Shown here one piece after another: positions 41,775-51,103 of a DNA stretch of 64,000 bases (position 1 is the first letter of the stretch; every line of letters begins with the position of its first letter). The notes under the pieces were generated by a model. The model had not been told where the DNA came from. It saw only the letters and a program-made list of their open reading frames with translations, and searched no databases. Origin of the DNA: BOG-938 sp035524315 (lineage in GTDB: Bacteria > Pseudomonadota > Alphaproteobacteria > Caulobacterales > Caulobacteraceae); assembly GCA_035524315.1 (NCBI GenBank), contig DATKPD010000074.1, positions 1 through 64,000 of the forward strand, read 5' to 3'. The position numbers and the translations under genes were made by a program.

Positions 41775-42850
41775 AGGTCGACGGCGTGCCCTATCGCACC
41801 ATCTGGCGCGTTCCCGGGGCGCGCGCGGTTGAGGTGATCGATCAGACCGCCCTGCCGCACGCCCTGGTCACGCGCACCCTGGCCACCGCCGAGGACGCCC
41901 GCCGCGCCATTGCCGACATGATCGTGCGCGGCGCGCCCCTGATCGGCGTGACCGGCGCCTATGGCCTGGCCCTCGCCGCCGAAGCCGACGCCTCCGATGC
42001 GGGCCTGACGGCGGCGGCCCACATTCTGGCCGAGGCGCGGCCCACGGCGGTCAATCTGCGCTGGGCGGTCGCGCGCGCCGCCAAGGCCATCCTCGCCCGA
42101 CCGCCGGCCGAGCGCGCCGCCGCGGCCTGGGCCGAGGCCGCCGCCATCGCCGAGGAGGATGTCGCCGCCTGCGCCGCCATCGGCCGTCATGGCGCGGCGC
42201 TGATCGAGGCAGCCCGAAAGGGCGACGGCCCGGTCAACATCCTGACCCACTGCAACGCCGGCTGGCTGGCGACGGTCGACTGGGGCACGGCCCTGTCGCC
42301 GGTCTACGCCGCCCACGACGCCGGTGTCCCCGTCCACGTTTGGGTCGACGAGACCCGCCCGCGCGGCCAGGGCGCCGCTCTCACCGCATGGGAGCTCGGC
42401 CGCCACGGCGTGCCGCACACGGTGGTGGCCGACAACGCCGGCGGCCACCTGATGCAGCACGGCCGGGTAGACCTGTGCATCGTCGGCTCAGACCGCGTGG
42501 CGGCCAACGGCGACGTGTGCAACAAGATCGGCACCTATCTCAAGGCGTTGGCCGCGCACGACAACGGCGTGCCCTTCTATGGCGCCCTGCCCTTCTCCAC
42601 CATCGACTGGACGCTGGCAGAGGGCCGCGACATCCCGATCGAGGAACGCGGCGGGCGCGAGGTGACGCACCAGTCGGGCCTAGACGAAGGCGGCGTGATG
42701 CGCACCGTGCGCCTGACCCCGGCCGGCAGCCCCGCCGCCAATCCCGCCTTCGACGTCACGCCCGCGCGCCTTGTCACCGCCATCATCACCGAGCGCGGCG
42801 TCTGCCCCGCCAGCGCCGAGGGGCTGACGGGGCTTTATCCGGAGGCTTAG
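41771..42850 (+). CDS. mtnA: Methylthioribose-1-phosphate isomerase
   Basis: 359 aa from GTG at 41771 inside the hpnL stop. MtnA isomerises aldose-1-phosphates of methionine salvage to the ketose. The catalytic Cys161 (ILTHCNAGWLAT) and Asp241 (GSDRVAANGDVCNKIG) are present, as are MIVRGAPLIGVTGAYG and EERGGREVT near the end. The translational coupling to hpnI-hpnL is striking. It could recycle 5'-deoxyadenosine from HpnJ, or act on a phosphoribosyl hopanoid. Neither mtnP nor mtnK is in the window. The enzyme identity is sure; the role here is not. Confidence 0.94.
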   Translation: MKVDGVPYRTIWRVPGARAVEVIDQTALPHALVTRTLATAEDARRAIADMIVRGAPLIGVTGAYGLALAAEADASDAGLTAAAHILAEARPTAVNLRWAVARAAKAILARPPAERAAAAWAEAAAIAEEDVAACAAIGRHGAALIEAARKGDGPVNILTHCNAGWLATVDWGTALSPVYAAHDAGVPVHVWVDETRPRGQGAALTAWELGRHGVPHTVVADNAGGHLMQHGRVDLCIVGSDRVAANGDVCNKIGTYLKALAAHDNGVPFYGALPFSTIDWTLAEGRDIPIEERGGREVTHQSGLDEGGVMRTVRLTPAGSPAANPAFDVTPARLVTAIITERGVCPASAEGLTGLYPEA

Positions 42851-42854
42851 GCGG

Positions 42855-43823
42855 CTAGGGAGCCGCCGCGGGCGCCGGCGCGGCCGGGGCTGCGCCGCCG
42901 GCGGCCTCGGCTTCCTGCTTGGCCAGCGCTTTGTTGAAATTCGCCTCGGCCTTGTCGGTGAACGCCTTGTAGCCCTCAGGATCCTCGAAGGCTTCCTTGT
43001 CGCCGGCCTGCAGCTTGGCGTACTTGGTCGGCAGGTCGAAATAATAGCCGTGCGCGCCGACATAGACATCGACCGGCAGCGAACGCATCACCGCGAAGGC
43101 CTTGCGATAGTCGGCCACGATGTTCGGATATCTGGGATTATTGATCAGCGGGTTGGGGCCGCCGCCGTTGAGCAGCGGGCCGCCGACGATCACAACGTGG
43201 CGCGGCTTGCCGTTCATGGTGTCCATGAAGGTCCAGGTCGTGTCGCCCTTGGTGTGGCCAGGCGTCAGATGCGCGGTCAGCGTCAGGTCGCCGAGCGTCA
43301 CCGTGTCGCCGTCGTGAAGGACCTTGTCGACGTGGGTCGGCTCATAATACTCGCTGGGCTTGGCATAGTAGTGGTAGTCGAGCTTGCCCCCGGATTCGAC
43401 CACGTCCGCGTCGCCCTCCATTACATAGTATTTGGCGCCGGTGGCCTTGATGATGTCCGGCATGCCGCCGTCGTGATCGATGTGGGCGTGGCTGATCAGC
43501 AGGATCTTGATATCCTTCAGATCGAAGCCGGCGTCCGCGATGGTCTTCTCGAGCATCGGGGTGTTGTAGGGGAAGCCCGTGTTGACCAGGATCAGGCCCT
43601 TGTTGGTCTTCAGGATATAGGCCCCGAGGTTGGCGCCGCCCACGTACCACATGTGGTCGGTGATCTGGAACGGAGGCCACGGCGTGCGATTCGGATCGGG
43701 CTTCGCCGCACCGTCGGCCGGAGCGGCGGCGGGCGCCTGAGCCGGCGCCTGCGCGTTCGCCACGCCAAAGCCCAGGCAGGCCGCGGCCGCGCCGATCAGG
43801 GCGATTTTGGTTATCCCGGTCAT
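42855..43823 (-). CDS. Subclass B3-like metallo-beta-lactamase fold protein
   Basis: 322 aa from ATG at 43823 (GGAGG six bases upstream); the frame is open 62 codons further. Signal peptide KIALIGAAAACLGFGVANA. The metal motif HAHIDH is at His112, His114, Asp116 and His117, with His190 in TPGHTKG and His258 in GAHGYYF, as in B3 enzymes. The C-terminus is an Ala/Pro/Glu-rich tail. It may hydrolyse beta-lactams or be a related periplasmic hydrolase; activity cannot be judged from sequence. Convergent with mtnA, four bases between stops. Confidence 0.87.
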   Translation of the reverse strand: MTGITKIALIGAAAACLGFGVANAQAPAQAPAAAPADGAAKPDPNRTPWPPFQITDHMWYVGGANLGAYILKTNKGLILVNTGFPYNTPMLEKTIADAGFDLKDIKILLISHAHIDHDGGMPDIIKATGAKYYVMEGDADVVESGGKLDYHYYAKPSEYYEPTHVDKVLHDGDTVTLGDLTLTAHLTPGHTKGDTTWTFMDTMNGKPRHVVIVGGPLLNGGGPNPLINNPRYPNIVADYRKAFAVMRSLPVDVYVGAHGYYFDLPTKYAKLQAGDKEAFEDPEGYKAFTDKAEANFNKALAKQEAEAAGGAAPAAPAPAAAP

Positions 43824-44112
43824 CCATTTCCTCCATCCGGCGTTGCGCCGGTTAACGCCTGCCGCCCTTCGGCGACCATGGCGCTCGTCAATGACAAAAA
43901 CGCGGCCAACATGCTGGGTCCGCGGGACGAGAACAAGGGGTCTCGCCTCCCGCCCAGGGGCGCTGCACCGCACCTTCACTAGACACCGCCGGGGCTGTGA
44001 ATCCGCCATGGCGCGGCGGCCGTGGTTGTCGATTTCCGCCGCCTCGGCGGGAGATCGCCGCTCAGCTCCGTGGACGAGGTCGGGCGCTCGGTGCGGGCGG
44101 CTCGATGAGGGC
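43824..44112. other. Intergenic region without visible gene
   Basis: About 290 bases between the metallo-beta-lactamase start and the stop of the FMN glutamate-synthase-like gene. I see no coding bias, tRNA or clear terminator. It should contain the promoter of the lactamase-like gene, since that gene starts here and reads leftwards. Confidence 0.5.
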
Positions 44113-45777
44113 CTAGGCGATCACCCGCCGCGTGGCCCGCGCCAGGGCGGCCTCGGTCTGGCCTTCCACCGGGTCGAAGCTGTCGGGCCGGGCCATGTCC
44201 CATGCGGCGCGGTAGAAGGGATGAATCGAGGCGCCGTTGATCAGCTCGCCCGGCTGCAGGAACACGTGCAGCTCGGAAAAGGGCCGCACCTCGGTCTTGG
44301 TCACCCGGCGCAGCAGGTGATAGGGCCGCAGCTGGCCCGGGTGCTCCAGCCCCGCCGCCGCCAACATCTCCGCCAGGGCCTTGAGCGTGTTGCGATGGAA
44401 GTTGAACACACGCTCCGCCTTGTCCTCGACCACCAGGGCCCGCTGTCGCGTGGGGTCCTGTGTGGCCACGCCCGTGGGGCAGCGGTTGGTGTTGCAATGC
44501 AGCGATTGCACGCAGCCGATGGCGAACATGAATCCGCGCGCCGCGTTGGCCCAATCCGCGCCCATGGCCAGGACGCTGGCGATGTCGAAGGCGGTCACAA
44601 TCTTACCGGCCACGCCAATGCGAATCTTGTCGCGCAGGCCAGCCCCGACCAGGGTGTTGTGCACCAGGAGCAGCCCCTCGCGCATGGGCATGCCCAGGTG
44701 GTCGGTGAACTCCACCGGCGCCGCGCCCGTGCCGCCCTCGCCCCCATCGACCACCACGAAGTCTGGGATGACGCCGCTGGCCAGCATGGCCTTGACCATG
44801 GCCATGAACTCCCAGGCATGGCCGATGCACAGCTTGAATCCCACCGGCTTGCCGCCCGACAGCTCACGCAGTTGGGCGATGAAGGCCATCATCTCCAACG
44901 GGGTGGAAAAGGCGCTGTGGCGCGAGGGCGAGACGCAATCCACGCCCGTGGGCACGCCGCGCGTGGCGGCGATTTCCGGTGTGACCTTCTCGGCAGGCAG
45001 GATGCCGCCATGGCCCGGCTTGGCCCCCTGGCTGATCTTAATCTCGATCATCTTCACCTGGTCGGCCTTGGCCTGGGCGGCGAATTTGTCCGGATCGAAG
45101 CGCCCGTCCTCGGTGCGGCAGCCGAAGTAGCCCGAGGCCACCTCCCACACGATGTCGCCGCCGTATTCACGGTGGTAGGGACTGATCGAGCCCTCGCCGG
45201 TATCGTGCGAGAAGTTGCCGAGCTTGGCGCCCTTGTTGAGCGCGCGGATCGCCGCCGCGCCGAGCGAGCCAAAGCTCATGGCCGAGATGTTGAACACCGA
45301 GGCCGAATAGGGCTGTGCGCACTGGTCGCCGCCGATCGGGATGCGGAAGCTGGCGGGATCCGCCTTGGGCGCGGGCCGGGTGGAATGGCCGATAAACTCG
45401 TAGCCCTCCTGGTACACGTCCAGCAGGGTGCCGAACGAACGCTCGGAGCCTTCATTCTTAGCCCGGGCGTAGACCACCGAGCGCTGCACCCGGGAAAAGG
45501 GCGCGGCGTCCTCGTCGGACTCCATCAGGTATTGGCGGATCTCCGGCCGCACCAGTTCGACCAGCCAGCGGACGTGGCCCAGCACCGGATAGTTGCGCAG
45601 GATCGAGTGATGGGTCTGCGCCACATCATGCACGCCCACCGCCGTCAGGGCGAACGCCAGGACGCACACCGCGTCCTCCCAAAAGGGCTTGTGGCTCCAC
45701 ATCACGTCGCAGGTGAGCAGGAAGACCGCCGCGCACAGGGCGAAGGTGACGTAGCGGCCGATGTTCATCAGGGTCAT
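44113..45777 (-). CDS. FMN-binding glutamate synthase family protein
   Basis: 554 aa. Two N-terminal membrane segments (TFALCAAVFLLTCDVMW and the next ~20 residues) are followed by the FMN/glutamate-synthase barrel: ISAMSFGSLGAAAIRALNKG, GGDIVWEVASGYFG, KISQGAKPGHGGILP, DGGEGGTGAAPVEF. Cysteines in GCVQSLHCNTNRCPTG are spaced C-x5-C-x4-C, the [3Fe-4S] pattern of GltB. It lacks the amidotransferase domain, so it is not a complete glutamate synthase. Such membrane-anchored proteins have no settled role. A start three codons later is possible. Confidence 0.88.
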   Translation of the reverse strand: MTLMNIGRYVTFALCAAVFLLTCDVMWSHKPFWEDAVCVLAFALTAVGVHDVAQTHHSILRNYPVLGHVRWLVELVRPEIRQYLMESDEDAAPFSRVQRSVVYARAKNEGSERSFGTLLDVYQEGYEFIGHSTRPAPKADPASFRIPIGGDQCAQPYSASVFNISAMSFGSLGAAAIRALNKGAKLGNFSHDTGEGSISPYHREYGGDIVWEVASGYFGCRTEDGRFDPDKFAAQAKADQVKMIEIKISQGAKPGHGGILPAEKVTPEIAATRGVPTGVDCVSPSRHSAFSTPLEMMAFIAQLRELSGGKPVGFKLCIGHAWEFMAMVKAMLASGVIPDFVVVDGGEGGTGAAPVEFTDHLGMPMREGLLLVHNTLVGAGLRDKIRIGVAGKIVTAFDIASVLAMGADWANAARGFMFAIGCVQSLHCNTNRCPTGVATQDPTRQRALVVEDKAERVFNFHRNTLKALAEMLAAAGLEHPGQLRPYHLLRRVTKTEVRPFSELHVFLQPGELINGASIHPFYRAAWDMARPDSFDPVEGQTEAALARATRRVIA

Positions 45778-45853
45778 GGGCGCGTCCTGGCGGTCGGAAC
45801 CTTGCGCCCGGGCGCGGCCGCGCCAGGGCTGGGATCGGGCATGGCGGGCGGGG

Positions 45854-46618
45854 TCACGACTGCGGCGCGACCAGCGAGAAGAACGCGCCCTGAGGATCGC
45901 GGCACTGGGCGATCACGCTGCCGCCGGGCACCGGCGCGGGACCGTGCAGGATATGGCCGCCGCCCGCCTTGACCCGCTCGACCGCCGCGTCGATCTCGGG
46001 CACGTTGAAATAGAAGCCCCAATAGGACACCGGAATGTGCGGCGGCCGATTCATCATGCCGCCGATCGCTTCGCCCTCGTGGCCGAACATCTGGTAAACG
46101 CCCATCTCGCCCATATCCAGCGCCTCCAGCTTGGACCAGCCGAAGTGCTTGGCGTAGAAATCAAAACCGGCGGCCGCGTCGCTCGATATGAGCTCGTGCC
46201 AGCCGACATAGCCGGGCGCGCCGGGCGCCGGCTTCGGCGGCTCCTCGCCCTCGCCGCGGAAGATGCATAGCGCCGCGCCCTGGGGATCGGCGACCACCGC
46301 GAAACGGCCGACCCCGGGGATGTCCTGCGGGCTCTTGAGCACCTTTCCGCCGTCCGCGGCGTAGTCCGCGGCCATGGCGTCGACGTCGTTCACCGCGACA
46401 TAGCCGGTCCAGCACGGAGGCATGCCAGGAGGGACGTCCTCAGGCATGGCCATCAATCCGACGACGCCGCGCTCGCCCACCAGGAAAAGGGTGTAGGCTT
46501 GGCCAGGCATGCCGCTGTCCCTGGCGGTCCAGCCGACCACCGAGCCGTAGAAGGCCTGGGCGGCGTCGGGATCGGGGGTCATCAGATCGTACCAGACGAA
46601 CGCACCTTGGGTGGTCAT
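45854..46618 (-). CDS. Two-domain VOC (glyoxalase-like) protein
   Basis: 254 aa with two vicinal-oxygen-chelate domains. The first begins FVWYDLMTPDPDAAQAFYGSV, the second GWHELISSDAAAGFDFYAKHF, each ending in ADPQGAALCIF or RDPQGAFFSL. Such tandem proteins bind small ligands or act as dioxygenase- or glyoxalase-like enzymes; substrate unknown. The ATG at 46618 is preceded by GGAGG at good distance on the coding strand. It is 76 bases upstream of the FMN gene and may be co-transcribed with it. Confidence 0.9.
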   Translation of the reverse strand: MTTQGAFVWYDLMTPDPDAAQAFYGSVVGWTARDSGMPGQAYTLFLVGERGVVGLMAMPEDVPPGMPPCWTGYVAVNDVDAMAADYAADGGKVLKSPQDIPGVGRFAVVADPQGAALCIFRGEGEEPPKPAPGAPGYVGWHELISSDAAAGFDFYAKHFGWSKLEALDMGEMGVYQMFGHEGEAIGGMMNRPPHIPVSYWGFYFNVPEIDAAVERVKAGGGHILHGPAPVPGGSVIAQCRDPQGAFFSLVAPQS

Positions 46619-46711
46619 GGCGGCTTCCTCCGTCGCAGGTCAGCTATTGAGCCCGTTGTCGGCCCGTGCTCCGCAATAGTCCAGCCGGGCGACCGCAGCG
46701 TGACGGTGAAT

Positions 46712-47671
46712 TCACCCGCCCAACAGCGCCTCGCGGCACGCGGTCAGCACCCGATCCACGCCCAGGTCGCGCAGATCCTCGGTCTTGAGCCACTGCATCC
46801 GGGCGCGCGGCGCGCAGTGGCCGGGGTCGGTCACTCGCGACATCAGCATCACGCCCGGCGCCCCGGCATAGGCCATCAGGTGGGTCGGGCCGCTGTCGTT
46901 GCCCACCGCCAGCGCCGCGCGGCTGGCCAGCGAGGCCAGTTCGACCAGGCTGGTCCGGCCGGTCAGGTCGGTCGCGCCCGGCGCGCGCGCCGCGATGGGC
47001 GCGAACAACGCCGCCTCGGCCGGGCCGCCGACCACCGCGACCCGCATCCCCTGTGCGACCAGCGCCTGGGACAGTTCCGCGTAAGCCTCGACCGGCCAGC
47101 ACTTCTCAGGTTTGACCGTCGAGGCGCCGGGAGCCAGCAGGGTGAAGGGCGAGGCCAGACCAAACCGCGCCATCAGCGCCTCGGGCTCGGCGCCCGGCAC
47201 GCGCGCGGCCCAGCTCAGATCGGGCCCCGGCGCCGCGCCCAGGGCGTAAGCCGGCCCGGCCCCCGCTACATGCAGTTGGTCGGCCAGGCGGTCGAGATTA
47301 TGCAAGGCGTCGCGGTCGGGCCGCGTCTGCCGGTGCGAGGCGCCGGGCGATATCCCGGACCACTCCGGGCGCCGCGGCCAGAAGCCCAGCAGAAACCAGC
47401 GCGAGCGGCTGGAGGTCTGCAAGTCGTAAACCCGTCCGTAGCGCTGGTCCCGCAACCGGCGGAACAGGGCCAATGTCGCGCCAAGGCCCGAGGGCCGGCC
47501 GTCGGTCTCGATCCGGTCGAACAGGCCGCTAGCGCGGGCCAACGCGGCGTAGGACGGCGTCGTCAGCAGCGTGATCTCGTCGGCAGCGTGCGCCTGCCGA
47601 ATCTGACGGAAGGCCGCGAACGCCTGGACAAAATCGCCCAGGGCTCCGAGCTTTATCACCAGAATGCGCAT
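46712..47671 (-). CDS. Glycosyltransferase family 9 (heptosyltransferase-like)
   Basis: 319 aa, ADP-heptose:LPS heptosyltransferase fold. The N-terminus MRILVIKLGALGDFVQAF is the usual opening. The C-terminal donor site shows PGASTVKPEKCWPVEAYAEL, DLTGRTSLVELASL and VGNDSGPTHLMAYAGAPGV. It probably adds a sugar to lipopolysaccharide core. No other LPS gene is adjacent. Start ATG at 47671 with AAAGGG upstream. It is divergent from the transglutaminase module. Confidence 0.92.
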   Translation of the reverse strand: MRILVIKLGALGDFVQAFAAFRQIRQAHAADEITLLTTPSYAALARASGLFDRIETDGRPSGLGATLALFRRLRDQRYGRVYDLQTSSRSRWFLLGFWPRRPEWSGISPGASHRQTRPDRDALHNLDRLADQLHVAGAGPAYALGAAPGPDLSWAARVPGAEPEALMARFGLASPFTLLAPGASTVKPEKCWPVEAYAELSQALVAQGMRVAVVGGPAEAALFAPIAARAPGATDLTGRTSLVELASLASRAALAVGNDSGPTHLMAYAGAPGVMLMSRVTDPGHCAPRARMQWLKTEDLRDLGVDRVLTACREALLGG

Positions 47672-47830
47672 GCGAGCCCTTTATCACTGCCTCGGCTAAA
47701 TCAGCCAGTGCGCGCTGTTGACAGGCAAAACCGCCCGGGCGCCCATAAAGAACGTCGCGGGCCCTTGTGGCCAGGGCCCCGGCGACGCTAGCTGTCGTGC
47801 GCTCGCGCAACGCCCTCGAGGAGCTACCCC

Positions 47831-50800
47831 CTGTCGGTCATCGCCGCATTGCATCACGTCACCCGGTACAAATATGACCGGCTGGTCGAACTGGGCCCCC
47901 AAGTCATTCGTCTGCGCCCGGCGCCGCACTGCCGCACGCGGATCCCCAGCTATTCGCTGACGATCGAACCGGCCGAGCACTTCATCAACTGGCAGCAGGA
48001 CCCGCACGGCAACTGGCTGGCGCGGCTGGTGTTTCCCGAGCGCACGCGCGAGTTCAGCGTCAGCGTGGACCTGACCGCCGAGATGGCGGTGATCAATCCG
48101 TTCGACTTCTTCGTCGAACCCTACGCCGAGATGTTGCCGTTCCAGTACGCCGACGACGTGAAGAGCGACCTGGCGGCCTATATGACCGTGGACGAGGACG
48201 GGCCGCTGCTGCAGGGCGCGGTCGACAAGCTGGCGCCCCAGGGCGAGCGCACCGTCGATTTCCTGGTCGAACTCAACGCCGCGATCCAGCGCAACGTCAG
48301 CTATCTGGTGCGGATGGAGCCGGGGGTGCAGACTCCCGACGAGACCCTGACGCTGGGCTCCGGCTCGTGCCGCGACAGCGCGTGGCTGCTGGTGCAGATG
48401 CTGCGCAAGCTTGGCTTGGCCGCCCGCTTCGTGTCGGGCTACCTGATCCAGCTCAAGGCCGACATCGACCCGATCGAGGGCGCCCAGGGCACGCGCACGG
48501 ACTTCACCGACCTGCACGCGTGGGCTGAGGTCTATATACCGGGCGCCGGCTGGATCGGCTTTGACGCCACTTCGGGCCTGATGACCGGGGAAGGGCACCT
48601 GCCCCTGGCCGCCTGCCCGCACTATCGCTCGGCGGCCCCGATCACTGGCGTGGCCTCGGTCGCCAAGACAGACTTCGAATTCGAGATGACCGTTTCGCGT
48701 CTGGTCGAGCCGATCCGCATCACCCGCCCGTTCGAGGAAGCGAGCTGGGTCGCGCTCGACGCCCTGGGCAACAAGGTCGAGGCCGATCTGGTGGCGCAGG
48801 ACGTGCGGCTGACCATGGGCGGGGAGCCTACCTTCGTCTCGATCGACGACTTCGAATCCGCAGAATGGAATACGGCCGCCCTGGGCGAGGCCAAGCTGAA
48901 GCTGTCGCACGATCTGCTCGCCAAGCTGCAGGCCCGCTTCGGCGCGGGCGGCATGCTGCACTACGGCCAGGGCAAGTGGTACCCGGGCGAGCCCCTGCCG
49001 CGCTGGGCCCTGGGCCTTTACTGGCGCAAGGACGGCAAGCCGGTGTGGCGCGGAACGCCCGTCTCGCCCGAAGAGCGCCCGGCCACGATCGCGGACGCCC
49101 AGGCCTTCGCCAAACGCCTGGCCGACCGGCTAGGGCTGGACCCCGCCCACATCCTGCCCGCGCGCGAAGATCCGCTGCACTGGATCAAGACCGAGAGCGA
49201 TCTGCCCGAGAACGTCGACCTGGCCGAAGCGGACATCGACAACAAGGACGCGCGGACCGGCTTGGCCAAGGCCATGGCCGGCGGCCTCAGCCAGCCCAAG
49301 GGCTTTGTGCTGCCGATCCGGCGCGCACAGAAGAAAGCCGAAGGCAAGGGCTGGGTCAGCGAGGCCTGGCGCTTCAAGCGCGAGGCGCTGTTCCTGTTGG
49401 CGGGCGATTCGCCGATCGGCCTGCGCCTGCCGATGGGCGGCCTGCCGCACGTCGCGCCCGAGGACTATCCCTACATCTTGCCGGTCGACCCTTACGAGGA
49501 GCGCGGCCCCCTGCCGACCTTCGACGAGGCGCCGACCGCTAAGAAGCCTGCGGCGCAGGTCAAAAGCGCCATCGTGCGCACGGCCCTGACGGTCGAACCG
49601 CGCGACGGCGCGCTCTATGTCTTCATGCCCCCCGTGGCGCGCGTGGAGGACTATCTGGAGCTGGTCGCCCACGTTCAGGCGGCCGGGAAGACCCTGCCGA
49701 TCCGCCTGGAGGGCTACACCCCGCCCGACGATCTGCGGATCGGCGTGCTCAAGGTCACGCCCGATCCCGGTGTGATCGAGGTCAACGTCCAGCCGGCGTC
49801 CAGTTGGAACGAGGCGGTGGCGATCACCACCGGCCTGTACGAGGACGCTCGCGCCTGCCGCCTGGGCGCCGACAAGTTCATGATCGACGGCCGCCACACC
49901 GGCACCGGCGGGGGCGCCCATGTGGTGCTGGGGGGCGACAGTCCCGCCAACTCGCCCTTCCTGCGCCGGCCGGACGTACTGAAAAGCCTCCTGCTGTTCT
50001 GGCAGCGCCATCCCTCGATGTCGTACCTGTTCTCGGGACTGTTCGTCGGCCCGACGAGCCAGGCGCCGCGCGTGGACGAGGCGCGCCACGACGCCCTCTA
50101 CGAACTGGATATCGCGCTGTCGAACATCCCGTCCCCAAGCGAAGCGAAGGGCGAGGCCAAGGGCGAGACGCTCCAGCCCTGGCTGGTCGATCGGCTGTTG
50201 CGCAACCTGCTGACCGACGTGGCGGGCAACACCCACCGCACCGAGATCTGCATCGACAAGCTCTATTCGCCCGACGGCCCAACCGGCCGGCTGGGCCTCT
50301 TGGAATTCCGCGGCTTCGAGATGCCGCCGGATGCGCGCATGAACCTGGCCCAGATGCTGCTGATCCGCGCCCTCGTCGCCTGGTTCTGGAAGACGCCGCA
50401 AACCGGCAAGCTGGTGCGCTGGGGCACAGCCCTGCACGACCGTTTCATGCTGCCCCACTTCGTGTGGGCCGACTTCCTGGACGTGTTGAGCGAACTGCGC
50501 GAGGCAGGCTATGCGTTCGACCCGCACTGGTACGAGGCCCAGCGCGCCTTCCGCTTCCCGGTGCACGGCGAGGCGCAGTACGGGGGTGTCGCGCTCGAGT
50601 TGCGCCACGCGCTGGAGCCATGGCACGTGATGGGCGAGGAGAACACCGGCGGCGGCACGGTGCGGTTCGTCGATTCCTCGGTCGAGCGGCTGCAGGTGAT
50701 GGCCTCGGGCTTCAACGCCGAACGACACGTGATCACCTGCAACGGCCGCGCCCTGCCGATGACCTCGACCGGTGTTTCGATGCAGGCAGTGGCGGGCGTG

Positions 50801-51103
50801 CGCTTCAAGGCTTGGAAATTGCCCAGCGGCCTGCACCCGACCCTGCCAGTGGACAGCCCCCTGACCTTCGATGTGGTCGATCGCTGGAATAACCGCTCGC
50901 TCGGCGGCTTCGTCTATCACGTCGCCCACCCCGGCGGTCGCAGCTACGACACCTTCCCGGTCAATTCCTACGAGGCCGCCGCCCGCCGCCGCGCGCGGTT
51001 CCAGGCGCATGGGCACACGCCGGGGGACATCGCGCCGCCGTCGCCCGAGTCGACGCTGGAATTCCCCACGACGCTCGACCTGAGGACGTCCATTGGCCGC
51101 TGA
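47831..51103 (+). CDS. Large transglutaminase-like / DUF2126 protein
   Basis: 1090 aa. The N-terminal ~290 residues are a transglutaminase-like unit: beta-domain with GPQVIRLRPAPHCRT, then Cys180 (GSGSCRDSAWLLVQ), His229 (DLHAWAEVYI) and Asp245 (GFDATSG), a full Cys-His-Asp triad. The rest is the DUF2126 region, with MGGEPTFVSIDD, KWYPGEPLPRWAL, EICIDKLYSPDGPTGRLGL. I propose a CTG start at 47831: GAGGAG lies seven bases before it and it yields SVIAALHHVTRYKYDR. The first ordinary start, TTG at 47849, leaves no usable ribosome site. It overlaps the next gene by 11 bases. Predicted ATP-dependent peptide chemistry; substrate unknown. Confidence 0.87.
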   Translation: MSVIAALHHVTRYKYDRLVELGPQVIRLRPAPHCRTRIPSYSLTIEPAEHFINWQQDPHGNWLARLVFPERTREFSVSVDLTAEMAVINPFDFFVEPYAEMLPFQYADDVKSDLAAYMTVDEDGPLLQGAVDKLAPQGERTVDFLVELNAAIQRNVSYLVRMEPGVQTPDETLTLGSGSCRDSAWLLVQMLRKLGLAARFVSGYLIQLKADIDPIEGAQGTRTDFTDLHAWAEVYIPGAGWIGFDATSGLMTGEGHLPLAACPHYRSAAPITGVASVAKTDFEFEMTVSRLVEPIRITRPFEEASWVALDALGNKVEADLVAQDVRLTMGGEPTFVSIDDFESAEWNTAALGEAKLKLSHDLLAKLQARFGAGGMLHYGQGKWYPGEPLPRWALGLYWRKDGKPVWRGTPVSPEERPATIADAQAFAKRLADRLGLDPAHILPAREDPLHWIKTESDLPENVDLAEADIDNKDARTGLAKAMAGGLSQPKGFVLPIRRAQKKAEGKGWVSEAWRFKREALFLLAGDSPIGLRLPMGGLPHVAPEDYPYILPVDPYEERGPLPTFDEAPTAKKPAAQVKSAIVRTALTVEPRDGALYVFMPPVARVEDYLELVAHVQAAGKTLPIRLEGYTPPDDLRIGVLKVTPDPGVIEVNVQPASSWNEAVAITTGLYEDARACRLGADKFMIDGRHTGTGGGAHVVLGGDSPANSPFLRRPDVLKSLLLFWQRHPSMSYLFSGLFVGPTSQAPRVDEARHDALYELDIALSNIPSPSEAKGEAKGETLQPWLVDRLLRNLLTDVAGNTHRTEICIDKLYSPDGPTGRLGLLEFRGFEMPPDARMNLAQMLLIRALVAWFWKTPQTGKLVRWGTALHDRFMLPHFVWADFLDVLSELREAGYAFDPHWYEAQRAFRFPVHGEAQYGGVALELRHALEPWHVMGEENTGGGTVRFVDSSVERLQVMASGFNAERHVITCNGRALPMTSTGVSMQAVAGVRFKAWKLPSGLHPTLPVDSPLTFDVVDRWNNRSLGGFVYHVAHPGGRSYDTFPVNSYEAAARRRARFQAHGHTPGDIAPPSPESTLEFPTTLDLRTSIGR

